From Streptomyces cylindrosporus (GTDB taxonomy: Bacteria; Actinomycetota; Actinomycetes; Streptomycetales; Streptomycetaceae), in the NCBI RefSeq assembly GCF_022698165.1, contig NZ_JALDAY010000012.1, forward strand, positions 62,001-126,000: a stretch of DNA of 64,000 nt. Direction: 5' to 3'. Below the pieces are notes generated by a model. It saw nothing but the letters and a program-made list of their open reading frames with translations. It searched no databases and was not told the origin of the DNA. Position numbers and translations under genes: made by a program. Within the stretch, counting starts at the first letter, position 1, and every line of letters starts with the position of its first letter. Of this stretch, positions 43,119 to 50,314 are shown piece by piece.

Positions 43119-45424
43119 GCAACGAAGCCGCCACCGCGACCACCACCGCGGAGGCAGCACCCGCCCCCGAGCCGCTGCCGCACGGCCTCGGCGCCTCCCT
43201 GCCGGCCGCCGACGCCCGCGCAAAGACCGAGGGCACGTTCCCGTACGCGGCCGACCTGTGGGCCGAGGGCCTGCTGTGGGCGGCCGTACTGCGCTCCCCG
43301 CACCCGCACGCGCGCATCGTGGACATCGACACGTCCCACGCGCGGGACATGCCCGGCGTACGGGCCGTCGTCACGCACGAGGACGTGCCGGGCGCCGCGC
43401 ACCACGGCCGCGGCAAGGCCGACCGCCCGGTCTTCGCCTCCGAGGTGGTGCGCCACCACGGTGAGCCCATCGCCGCCGTCGCCGCCGACCACCCCGACAC
43501 CGCGCGCATGGCCGCCGCGGCCATCATGGTCGAGTACGAGGTCCTGGAGCCCGTCACCGACCCCGAGCAGGCCTTCGAGGCCGAGCCGCTGCACCCCGAC
43601 GGCAACCTGATCCGGCACATCCCGCTGCGCCACGGCGACCCGGACGCGGCCGGCGAGATCGTCGTCGAGGGCCTCTACCGCATCGGCCGCCAGGACCCCG
43701 CCCCGATCGGCGCCGAGGCCGGCCTCGCCGTGCCCCGCCCCGACGGCGGCGTCGAGCTGTACCTGGCCTCCACCGACCCGCACACCGACCGCGACACGGC
43801 CGCCGCCTGCTACGGCCTGGAGCCCGAGCGCGTCAAGATCGTCGTCACCGGCGTCCCCGGCGCCACCGCCGACCGCGAGGACCAGGGCTTCCAACTCCCG
43901 CTCGGCCTGCTCGCGCTGAAGACCCAGTGCCCGGTCAAACTCACCGCCACGCGCGAGGAGTCGTTCCTCGGCCACGCACACCGCCACCCGACCCTGCTGC
44001 GCTACCGCCACCACGCCGACGCCGAGGGCAGGCTGGTGAAGGTCGAGGCGCAGATCCTGCTGGACGCGGGCGCGTACGCCGACACCTCCTCCGAGGCCCT
44101 GGCCGCCGCCGTCGGCTTCGCCTGCGGCCCGTACGTCGTCCCGAACGCCTTCATCGAGGGCTGGGCCGTACGCACCAACAACCCGCCCTCCGGCCATGTG
44201 CGCGGCGAGGGCGCCATGCAGGTCTGCGCCGCCTACGAGGCGCAGATGGACAAGCTCGCCAAGAAGCTCGGCGTCGACCCGGCCGAACTGCGCCTGCGCA
44301 ACGCGATGGCCACCGGGGACGTACTCCCGACCGGCCAGACCGTGACCTGCCCCGCACCGGTGGCGGAGCTCCTCCAGGCCGTCCGGGACTTCCCGCTGCC
44401 CGCGCTGCCCAAGGACACCCCCGAGGACGAGTGGCTGCTGCCCGGCGGCCCCGAGGGCGCGGGCGAACCGGGCGCGGTGCGCCGGGGTGTCGGCTACGGC
44501 CTGGGCATGGTGCACATGCTCGGCGCGGAGGGCGCCGACGAGGTCTCCACGGCGACGGTGAAGGTCCAGGACGGCGTGGCGACCGTGCTCTGCGCGGCCG
44601 TCGAGACCGGCCAGGGCTTCACCACCCTCGCCCGCCAGATCGTCCAGGAGACCCTCGGCATCGACGAGGTGCACGTCGCACCCGTCGACACCGACCAGCC
44701 TCCCGCCGGCGCGGGCAACCGCAGCCGCCACACCTGGGTGTCCGGCGGCGCGGTGGAACGGGCCGCCAAGATGGTCCGCACCCAGCTCCTGCAGCCCCTG
44801 GCGCACAAGTTCGGCATGTCCACCGAACTCCTCCAGATCACCGACGGCAAGATCACCTCGTACGACGGCGTCCTGTCCACCACCGTCACGGAGGCGATGG
44901 ACGGCAAGGAACTCTGGGCCACCGCCCAGTGCCGCCCGCACCCCACCGAGCCGCTCGGCGAGCACGGCCAGGGCGACGCCTTCGTGGGCATGGCCTTCTG
45001 CGCGATCCGCGCGGTCGTCGACGTCGACATCGAACTCGGTTCGGTACGGGTGGTGGAGCTCGCGCTCGCCCAGGACGTCGGCCGCGTCCTCAACCCGGCG
45101 CAGCTGGCCGCCCGCGTCGAGGCGGGCGCGACCCAGGGCGTCGGCATAGCGCTCACCGAGAACCTGCGCACCGCGCGCGGGTTGATCCGCCACCCCGACC
45201 TGACGGGCTACGCCCTGCCCACCGCCCTGGACGCGCCGGACATCCGGATCGTCAAGCTCGTCGAGGAGCGCGACGTGGTCGCCCCCTTCGGCGCGAAGGC
45301 GGTCAGCGCGGTACCGGTGGTGACGACCCCGGCGGCCATCGCGTCCGCCGTACGAGCCGCGACGGGCCGCCCGGTGAACCGCCTGCCGATCCGCCCCCAG
45401 GCCGCGGTGGTCACGGACCGTTGA
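43115..45424 (+). CDS. molybdopterin-binding subunit of a divergent molybdenum hydroxylase
   Basis: A 769-residue xanthine-dehydrogenase-family large subunit (aldehyde-oxidase N-terminal fold from about 35, molybdopterin domains after). Order and overlaps with the FAD and iron-sulfur genes (GTGA at 43115-43118) fit a three-subunit enzyme. Key motifs are altered: the usual GGGFGGK loop reads GVPGATADREDQGF, the RGFG loop reads VRGEGAMQ, and the C-terminal GVGEPP with the catalytic Glu reads AVSAVP. The substrate cannot be assigned, and normal hydroxylase activity is doubtful. No xdhC-type maturation gene is in the window. Confidence 0.9.
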   Translation: MSNEAATATTTAEAAPAPEPLPHGLGASLPAADARAKTEGTFPYAADLWAEGLLWAAVLRSPHPHARIVDIDTSHARDMPGVRAVVTHEDVPGAAHHGRGKADRPVFASEVVRHHGEPIAAVAADHPDTARMAAAAIMVEYEVLEPVTDPEQAFEAEPLHPDGNLIRHIPLRHGDPDAAGEIVVEGLYRIGRQDPAPIGAEAGLAVPRPDGGVELYLASTDPHTDRDTAAACYGLEPERVKIVVTGVPGATADREDQGFQLPLGLLALKTQCPVKLTATREESFLGHAHRHPTLLRYRHHADAEGRLVKVEAQILLDAGAYADTSSEALAAAVGFACGPYVVPNAFIEGWAVRTNNPPSGHVRGEGAMQVCAAYEAQMDKLAKKLGVDPAELRLRNAMATGDVLPTGQTVTCPAPVAELLQAVRDFPLPALPKDTPEDEWLLPGGPEGAGEPGAVRRGVGYGLGMVHMLGAEGADEVSTATVKVQDGVATVLCAAVETGQGFTTLARQIVQETLGIDEVHVAPVDTDQPPAGAGNRSRHTWVSGGAVERAAKMVRTQLLQPLAHKFGMSTELLQITDGKITSYDGVLSTTVTEAMDGKELWATAQCRPHPTEPLGEHGQGDAFVGMAFCAIRAVVDVDIELGSVRVVELALAQDVGRVLNPAQLAARVEAGATQGVGIALTENLRTARGLIRHPDLTGYALPTALDAPDIRIVKLVEERDVVAPFGAKAVSAVPVVTTPAAIASAVRAATGRPVNRLPIRPQAAVVTDR

Positions 45425-45431
45425 GCCGCCC

Positions 45432-45965
45432 GTGAAGGGCGTGGTGGTCGTCACCGGCGTCATGGCGTCCGGGAAGTCGACGGTCGCGCAGGCACTGGCG
45501 GAGCGGCTGCCGCGCGCGGCACACGTGCGTGGAGACGTGTTCCGCCGGATGGTGGTGTCCGGCCGGGAGGACTACGTCCCCGGCACGGCCCCCGGCAGCG
45601 AGGGCGAGGCCCAACTTCGGCTGCGGTACTGGCTGTCGGCGGCGACTGCGGACGCGTACGCGGAGGCCGGGTTCACGGCGGTGGTGCAGGACGTGCTGCT
45701 GGGGGAGGAGTTGCGCCGGTACGTCGACCTGATCCGCACCCGGCCCGTGTACGTGGTGGTCCTCGCCCCCAGCCCCGAGGCGGTCGCCGCGCGGGAGGCG
45801 GGGCGGGCGAAGACCGGGTACGGGGCCTGGACGGTGGCCGACCTGGACGAGGAGTTGCGGGCGCGTACTCCGCGTCTCGGGCTGTGGCTGGACACGTCCG
45901 GGCTGACGGCGGGGGAGACGGTGGAGGCGATTCTCGCGGGGAGGGAACGCGCGAGGGTGCGCTGA
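45432..45965 (+). CDS. small P-loop kinase-like ATP/GTP-binding protein
   Basis: A 177-residue AAA/zeta-toxin-like P-loop protein with Walker A GVMASGKST at residues 9-17, an HVRGDVFRRM element, a VVQDVLLGEE strand and a basic lid region (AAREAGRAKTGYG). It resembles chloramphenicol-phosphotransferase-like and shikimate/gluconate-kinase-like folds; the substrate is unknown. The start is GTG 45432, 7 nt after the molybdopterin subunit stop with only a weak ribosome-binding site, so it may be read from the upstream operon. Confidence 0.82.
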   Translation: MKGVVVVTGVMASGKSTVAQALAERLPRAAHVRGDVFRRMVVSGREDYVPGTAPGSEGEAQLRLRYWLSAATADAYAEAGFTAVVQDVLLGEELRRYVDLIRTRPVYVVVLAPSPEAVAAREAGRAKTGYGAWTVADLDEELRARTPRLGLWLDTSGLTAGETVEAILAGRERARVR

Positions 45966-46112
45966 GCGTCAAGTGTGTAGAGCGTCACGCGAGCCGGGTG
46001 GCATGTGCTGTGGGGCCGTTGTCAGTGGCGAGGCGTAGTGTTCTTGGCAGTGGGGACGGCGGCCTGGTCCGTACAGCGGACGGCCGCGTGCGCAGGAACA
46101 TCCGGGGGAGCA

Positions 46113-47273
46113 ATGAGCACGACCGACACCGCCTTCGCGGCGATCAGATTCACCGAGGACCAGCTCGATCCGTACGTCACGCACGTGCCGACGCGGCACT
46201 GGCTGACCGGCACCGGACTGCCGGACGCGGAAGGGCTGTTGACGTTCGCGGCACTGCACACGCGCGGCCTGCGCAGGCTCGCGGAGTGCACGGACACGGG
46301 CACGGACCTGGCCGACGAGCTGCGCGACCGGCTGGTGCTGGGCGAGCTGCTCGCCCCGGCCGGCATGGCGCCGGAGTCGATACTCCTCGACGGCGGCACG
46401 GGCGAGATCAGCACCGCGTACCTCTTCGAGCTGCTGGAGGACCGCCCGCTCGCGCCCTCCCTCGAGGCGCTCGTGCGTTTCGCGGCGGTCACCGAGGAAC
46501 TGGCGGACGTACGAGGCCAGTTCGCGTCCTTCGCCGGCCGGTACGGCCCGAAGGCGGCGGCCGAGGCGTCCCGCCGGCTCCTGGCCCTCTTCGAGGAGGG
46601 CACGGACGGCGAGGTCCCGGCGTACTGGAAGGCGGCGGCCCTGATCCGCCCCCTGGCTCTGGCCACGGGCCCCGGCACGGCCGGCGGCCTCACCCTGGAC
46701 GTGCCGGCCCGCCTCCTGGACGAGGAGTTCGGCCTCGGCCGCGTGGTCCGCTTCGAGGACGTCGACTTCCCGGCGACGCTCACGCACGAGCCGACACGCC
46801 GCTTCCTCCGCGAGACGGGCCTGCCGGAGGACACAGTCCTCTTCCAGGTGGACACGGAGGTCCCCCTGCAGACCCTCTCGGAGTACGCGGCGGACGACCG
46901 CCCCGGCACGGCCTCTCCCTTCGAACTCCCCGCCAGGGCGGACCACTTGATCCGCCTCGGCCACCTGGTGGAGGACAACAGCCTGGTGGTGGACGGCGCG
47001 ACGGGCGAGGTCCTGAACTGGAGCGAGCCGGAGGCAAAGCTCTTCCCGCTCAACACCGACGTCTCCACCCTCGCCTTCACGCTCTGGCTGCACCACCGCG
47101 AGCGCACGATCGACGAGGCCCTCTCCCACGAGCTGACGACCCGCGCCTACGACCAGCTGGCCGCCACCATGCTCCACGTCCTCGCCTCGGTCGACCCGAC
47201 GGCCACGACGACGGACGCGGACTGGCACTACTGGACGCAGGCGTTCCAGGACGAGGCGGGTGGAGTGCTCTGA
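46113..47273 (+). CDS. SUKH-4 family protein with tandem domains
   Basis: A 386-residue protein made of two related halves. The N-terminal half contains THVPTRHWLTGTGLP and the C-terminal half THEPTRRFLRETGLP, each followed by a SUKH-4-like strand pattern. SUKH superfamily proteins are known mainly as immunity proteins of polymorphic toxin systems; here no toxin gene lies next door, so the role is open. The ATG at 46113 has GGGGGAG upstream. The next gene overlaps its stop. Confidence 0.82.
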   Translation: MSTTDTAFAAIRFTEDQLDPYVTHVPTRHWLTGTGLPDAEGLLTFAALHTRGLRRLAECTDTGTDLADELRDRLVLGELLAPAGMAPESILLDGGTGEISTAYLFELLEDRPLAPSLEALVRFAAVTEELADVRGQFASFAGRYGPKAAAEASRRLLALFEEGTDGEVPAYWKAAALIRPLALATGPGTAGGLTLDVPARLLDEEFGLGRVVRFEDVDFPATLTHEPTRRFLRETGLPEDTVLFQVDTEVPLQTLSEYAADDRPGTASPFELPARADHLIRLGHLVEDNSLVVDGATGEVLNWSEPEAKLFPLNTDVSTLAFTLWLHHRERTIDEALSHELTTRAYDQLAATMLHVLASVDPTATTTDADWHYWTQAFQDEAGGVL

Positions 47274-47800
47274 CCGGAAACACGGGAAACACCGGAAACA
47301 CCGGAATCACCCGGGGAACGATCGCGATCCGCCAGGCCGAACCGGCGGACCTCCCAAGGGTCGCCGAACTCCGCTACAACTGGCTGTCGGAGACGTCCGA
47401 CGACCCGTTGCCGATCAACCGCACGGATTTCACCACCCACTTCGTCACGTGGGCCGAGCAGAACACGTCCACGCACCGCTGCCTGGTCCTGACCCGAGAC
47501 ACCACCACGACCCCCATCATCGGGATGGCCTGGCTGGCGATCCTCCCCCGGGTCCCGTCCCCGAGAGCCCTGCACCGCATGTCAGGCGACCTGCAATGCG
47601 TCTACGTAATCCCCGAGGCGCGCAACACGGGCCTGGGCGGCCACCTCATGGACGAGATCCTCGCGACGGCCCGATCCCTCGGCCTGGAACGCGTAACGGT
47701 CCACTCCTCCCCGAGAGCCGTCCCCGCCTACGTCCGCCACGGCTTCGAACCGTCTCCCCGCCTCCTCCAAAGCCACATGGCCGACCACCCCAAGGGATGA
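47270..47800 (+). CDS. GNAT-family acetyltransferase with apparent CTG start
   Basis: A 176-residue GNAT protein. The core shows AIRQAEPADLPRVAELRYNW, then the acetyl-CoA loop VIPEARNTGLGGHLMDEILATARSLGL and SSPRAVPAYVRHGFEP. There is no ATG, GTG or TTG in frame near the domain start. CTG 47270 overlaps the SUKH-4 stop (CTGA, 47270-47273), mirroring the GTGA/ATGA overlaps seen elsewhere, and GGTGGAG lies 4 nt upstream. A short GNTGNTGNTG repeat (9-bp units) follows the start. Substrate unknown. Confidence 0.8.
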   Translation: MTGNTGNTGNTGITRGTIAIRQAEPADLPRVAELRYNWLSETSDDPLPINRTDFTTHFVTWAEQNTSTHRCLVLTRDTTTTPIIGMAWLAILPRVPSPRALHRMSGDLQCVYVIPEARNTGLGGHLMDEILATARSLGLERVTVHSSPRAVPAYVRHGFEPSPRLLQSHMADHPKG

Positions 47801-47821
47801 CCGGCCACGCAGCCTTCTCAG

Positions 47822-47893
47822 AGGCCGTGGCGGGAATTGAACCCACGTACCTCGCTTTGCAGGCGAGTCCCTAAGCCACTCGGGCACACGGCC
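47822..47893 (-). tRNA. tRNA-Cys (GCA)
   Basis: A 72-nt cloverleaf on the minus strand. Acceptor arm GGCCGTG (47893-47887) pairs with CACGGCC (47829-47823), and the discriminator is U at 47822. The anticodon stem CTCGC/GCGAG encloses CTGCAAA, giving anticodon GCA. The T arm reads GTGGG-TTCAATT-CCCGC. CCA is not encoded. It is convergent with the acetyltransferase gene. Confidence 0.95.
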
Positions 47894-48004
47894 GTGTTGT
47901 TGAGAAGACCGTAGGGCGGGGTGGAAGGCGGGCTCAAGGGGATCAGGTGGGCTGCAATGGGACTGCCATACGCCGTTCATGAAAGGGGGAGGGGGCGGTG
48001 GGTG

Positions 48005-48020
48005 TACGACCAAGGTCGTA
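48005..48020. promoter_or_regulatory. palindromic operator candidate upstream of MFS gene
   Basis: Perfect inverted repeat TACGACC (48005-48011) and GGTCGTA (48014-48020) separated by AA, 58 bp before the MFS start. It suits a dimeric regulator, but no regulator gene is adjacent. The rest of 47894-48078 is G-rich with nothing else clear. Confidence 0.5.
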
Positions 48021-48078
48021 GGGGTGGGGGGACTTTGGGTAGGGGGCGAAGTGGCTGGTGGGGCTTACGCTGGCGGGC

Positions 48079-49569
48079 ATGAGCGTCCTTGAGCCGCGTG
48101 ATGCCGTAGTCGTTGGAGCAGAGGTCGACGGGGTCGGCGAGGGGGTTCTGGGGCGGTCGTATCGGGCGCTCAGTGTCGGGATCGTGTCCGTCGTGCTGGT
48201 GATCGCGTTCGAGGCGACCGCCGTCGGTACGGCCATGCCCGTCGCCGCTCGGGAGCTCGACGGGGTGGGGCTGTACGCGTTCGCCTTCTCCGGGTACTTC
48301 ACCACCAGCCTGTTCGGGATGGTGCTCGCAGGGCAGTGGTCGGACCGGCGTGGGCCGCTCGGGGCGCTGACCGCGGGGATCGGGTGTTTCGGGGCCGGGT
48401 TGCTGGTGGCCGGGACCGCGGGGGTCATGTGGGTGTTCGTGCTGGGGCGGGCCGTGCAGGGGCTCGGCGGTGGGCTCGTCATCGTCGCGCTGTACGTCGT
48501 GGTCGGGCGGGCGTATCCGGAGCGGTTGCGGCCGGCGATCATGGCGGGGTTCGCGGCGAGCTGGGTGGTGCCGTCCGTGGTGGGGCCGCTGGCCGCGGGT
48601 GCGGTGACCGAGCATCTCGGGTGGCGGTGGGTGTTCGTCGGGATTCCGGCACTGGTCGTCTTTCCGCTGGCGCTCGCGCTGCCGCAGATACGGCGGCGGG
48701 CGGGTGGGCCGGTGAGTGACGCCGGTGTCCCGAGGGAATCCGGCGACGGCACTTTCCGTACCTCCCCCGACCGCCGCCGTATCCGCCTCGCCCTCGCCGT
48801 CTCCCTCGGTGCCGGGCTGCTTCAGTACGCCGCCCAGGATCTGCGGCCGCTCTCCCTCCTCCCCGGCATCGTCGGCGCCGCGCTGCTCGTGCCGGCCGTG
48901 CTCGGGCTGCTTCCGCGGGGCACGTATCGGGCCGTGCGGGGGCTGCCGTCCGTCGTGCTGCTGCGTGGGGTTGCCGCGGGGTCGTTCATCGCGGCCGAGT
49001 CGTTCATCCCGTTGATGCTGGTGACGCAGCGGGGGCTGTCGCCGACCTTGGCCGGGTTCTCGCTCGCGGCCGGGGGCGGGACGTGGGCGTTGGCGTCGTG
49101 GTTGCAGTCGCGGCCGCGGTTGGAGCCGTACCGGGAACGGCTCATGACCGTCGGGATGCTTCTCGTGACGGCTACCATCGCCACCGCGCCGAGTGTGCTG
49201 ATCGAGTCGGTGCCGGCGTGGACCGTGGCCGTCGCCTGGGCGTTCGGCTGTTTCGGGATGGGGCTGGTGATCTCCTCCACCAGCGTGCTCCTGCTTCAGC
49301 TCTCCGCCCCCGAGGAGGCCGGCGCCAACTCCGCCGCCCTCCAGATATCGGACGGTCTGTCCAACGTGATCCTGCTGGCGGCGGGCGGAGCGGCGTTCGC
49401 GGCGCTGGGCGGGGGTGCGGTGAGCCGTACGGCGACGCCCGGCAGCGGGGCGCATCCGGCGGCCTTCGCCGCGGTGTTTCTGCCGATGGCGGGGGTGGCG
49501 CTCGTCGGCGCCTGGGTGACTACGCGGTTGCGGGCGGCTGGACAAGGCGGTACCACGGTGACCCCATAG
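48079..49569 (+). CDS. MFS transporter, DHA2-like drug exporter
   Basis: A 496-residue major-facilitator protein with about 14 hydrophobic segments. The motif-A loop reads LAGQWSDRRGPLGAL and the motif-C-like region VVPSVVGPLAAGAVTEHLGWRWVF. Multidrug or metabolite efflux is likely; the substrate is unknown. ATG 48079 is preferred over an ATG at 48058 because GGCGGG precedes it and the product begins with a hydrophilic stretch. Its last 22 nt overlap the operator of the following toxin-antitoxin pair. Confidence 0.88.
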   Translation: MSVLEPRDAVVVGAEVDGVGEGVLGRSYRALSVGIVSVVLVIAFEATAVGTAMPVAARELDGVGLYAFAFSGYFTTSLFGMVLAGQWSDRRGPLGALTAGIGCFGAGLLVAGTAGVMWVFVLGRAVQGLGGGLVIVALYVVVGRAYPERLRPAIMAGFAASWVVPSVVGPLAAGAVTEHLGWRWVFVGIPALVVFPLALALPQIRRRAGGPVSDAGVPRESGDGTFRTSPDRRRIRLALAVSLGAGLLQYAAQDLRPLSLLPGIVGAALLVPAVLGLLPRGTYRAVRGLPSVVLLRGVAAGSFIAAESFIPLMLVTQRGLSPTLAGFSLAAGGGTWALASWLQSRPRLEPYRERLMTVGMLLVTATIATAPSVLIESVPAWTVAVAWAFGCFGMGLVISSTSVLLLQLSAPEEAGANSAALQISDGLSNVILLAAGGAAFAALGGGAVSRTATPGSGAHPAAFAAVFLPMAGVALVGAWVTTRLRAAGQGGTTVTP

Positions 49570-49578
49570 GTGGTACCG
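49548..49578. promoter_or_regulatory. operator of the RHH/Doc toxin-antitoxin pair
   Basis: Perfect 9-bp arms CGGTACCAC (49548-49556) and GTGGTACCG (49570-49578) with a 13-nt spacer, and a further half-site GTGGTA at 49581-49586 running into the antitoxin ATG. It sits 8 nt before the antitoxin start and inside the MFS 3' end, a typical autoregulatory operator for a ribbon-helix-helix antitoxin. Confidence 0.75.
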
Positions 49579-49585
49579 TCGTGGT

Positions 49586-49789
49586 ATGGCTATGAACCTT
49601 CGTCTGCGTGACGACCAGCAGGAGGCGCTGAAGCTGCGGGCCGAGGAGGAGGGACGCAGCATGCACGCCATAGTGCTTCAGGCGATCGACCGGTATCTGG
49701 AGCAGGAAGCGGATCGGGCCACGGTTCGCCGTCTGGGGGCGAAGTACGCGGCCGGCCACGCTGATCTGCTGCGGAGGCTGGGGGAGTAG
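49586..49789 (+). CDS. ribbon-helix-helix antitoxin
   Basis: A 67-residue protein: an N-terminal strand (MAMNLRLRDDQQEALKLRA) and two helices of a ribbon-helix-helix DNA-binding domain, then a Glu/Arg/Leu-rich C-terminal helix that would clamp the toxin. It lies directly before a Doc-like toxin gene, the stop TAG abutting the toxin ATG. It should repress its own promoter through the adjacent dyad. ATG 49592 is an alternative start. Confidence 0.88.
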   Translation: MAMNLRLRDDQQEALKLRAEEEGRSMHAIVLQAIDRYLEQEADRATVRRLGAKYAAGHADLLRRLGE

Positions 49790-50176
49790 ATGAAGTACCT
49801 CACGGTCCAGGAAGTGCTGGACCTGGCGGAGCTGGCATGCGGGGAGCAGACCCAGGTCGCCGTGCGCGACCTGGGTCTGCTCAGCTCGGCAGTCCACCGC
49901 CCTCAGTCGCAGGTGTTCGGCGTCGAGGCGTACACGGACCTCTTCGAGAAGGCCGCGGCGCTGCTGCAGTCGCTGGCTGCGAACCGTCCCCTGGTGGACG
50001 GCAACAAGCGCATGGCATGGATGTGCACTGTCGTCTTCCTCGACTTCAACGGCACCGAGATGCTCGCCGTCGATCAGGACGAGGCGTACAAGCTGGTCAT
50101 CGAGGTCGCGTCCGGCGCGCTGGAGGACGTGGGGCTCGTCGCCCTCCGCTTGAGGGCGTTGCACGACGCCATGTGA
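49790..50176 (+). CDS. Doc/Fic-family toxin with altered active site
   Basis: A 128-residue death-on-curing-type protein. Family blocks: YLTVQEVLDLAELACG, VRDLGLLSSAVHRPQSQVFG, FEKAAALLQSLAANRPLVDGNKRMAW and FLDFNGTEM. The active-site motif H-x-F/L-x-D-G-N-K-R reads NRPLVDGNKR, with Arg (CGT) in place of the His that Doc needs to phosphorylate EF-Tu. One base change would restore His. The Lys/Arg phosphate-binding end is intact. It may be an inactive or altered toxin. Confidence 0.88.
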   Translation: MKYLTVQEVLDLAELACGEQTQVAVRDLGLLSSAVHRPQSQVFGVEAYTDLFEKAAALLQSLAANRPLVDGNKRMAWMCTVVFLDFNGTEMLAVDQDEAYKLVIEVASGALEDVGLVALRLRALHDAM

Positions 50177-50216
50177 CCTCGGTCCCACCCACGGGCGACC
50201 CGGCCTCGTCCGCGCG

Positions 50217-50243
50217 TTGACACCATCGGGTCGCCGGTAGGGT
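50217..50243 (+). promoter_or_regulatory. candidate HrdB-type promoter for helicase gene
   Basis: TTGACA (50217-50222) is a perfect -35 and TAGGGT (50238-50243) a good -10, but the spacer is only 15 bp. It lies 72 bp upstream of the helicase GTG. Confidence 0.5.
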
Positions 50244-50314
50244 GGCCCGGTTGTCATACCGAGCCTCATAGTTCCGCCAGTTCCGCAGAGCCGCCCGACC
50301 CCCCTACGGAGACC

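Noticed and set aside
42917..45463. 848-codon minus-strand open frame opposite the molybdopterin subunit
   Set aside because: Same kind of antisense shadow; composition and lack of motifs show it is not coding.
47582..48013. Minus-strand open frame across the tRNA-Cys gene
   Set aside because: It reads through the tRNA and antisense to the acetyltransferase, with no recognisable domain.
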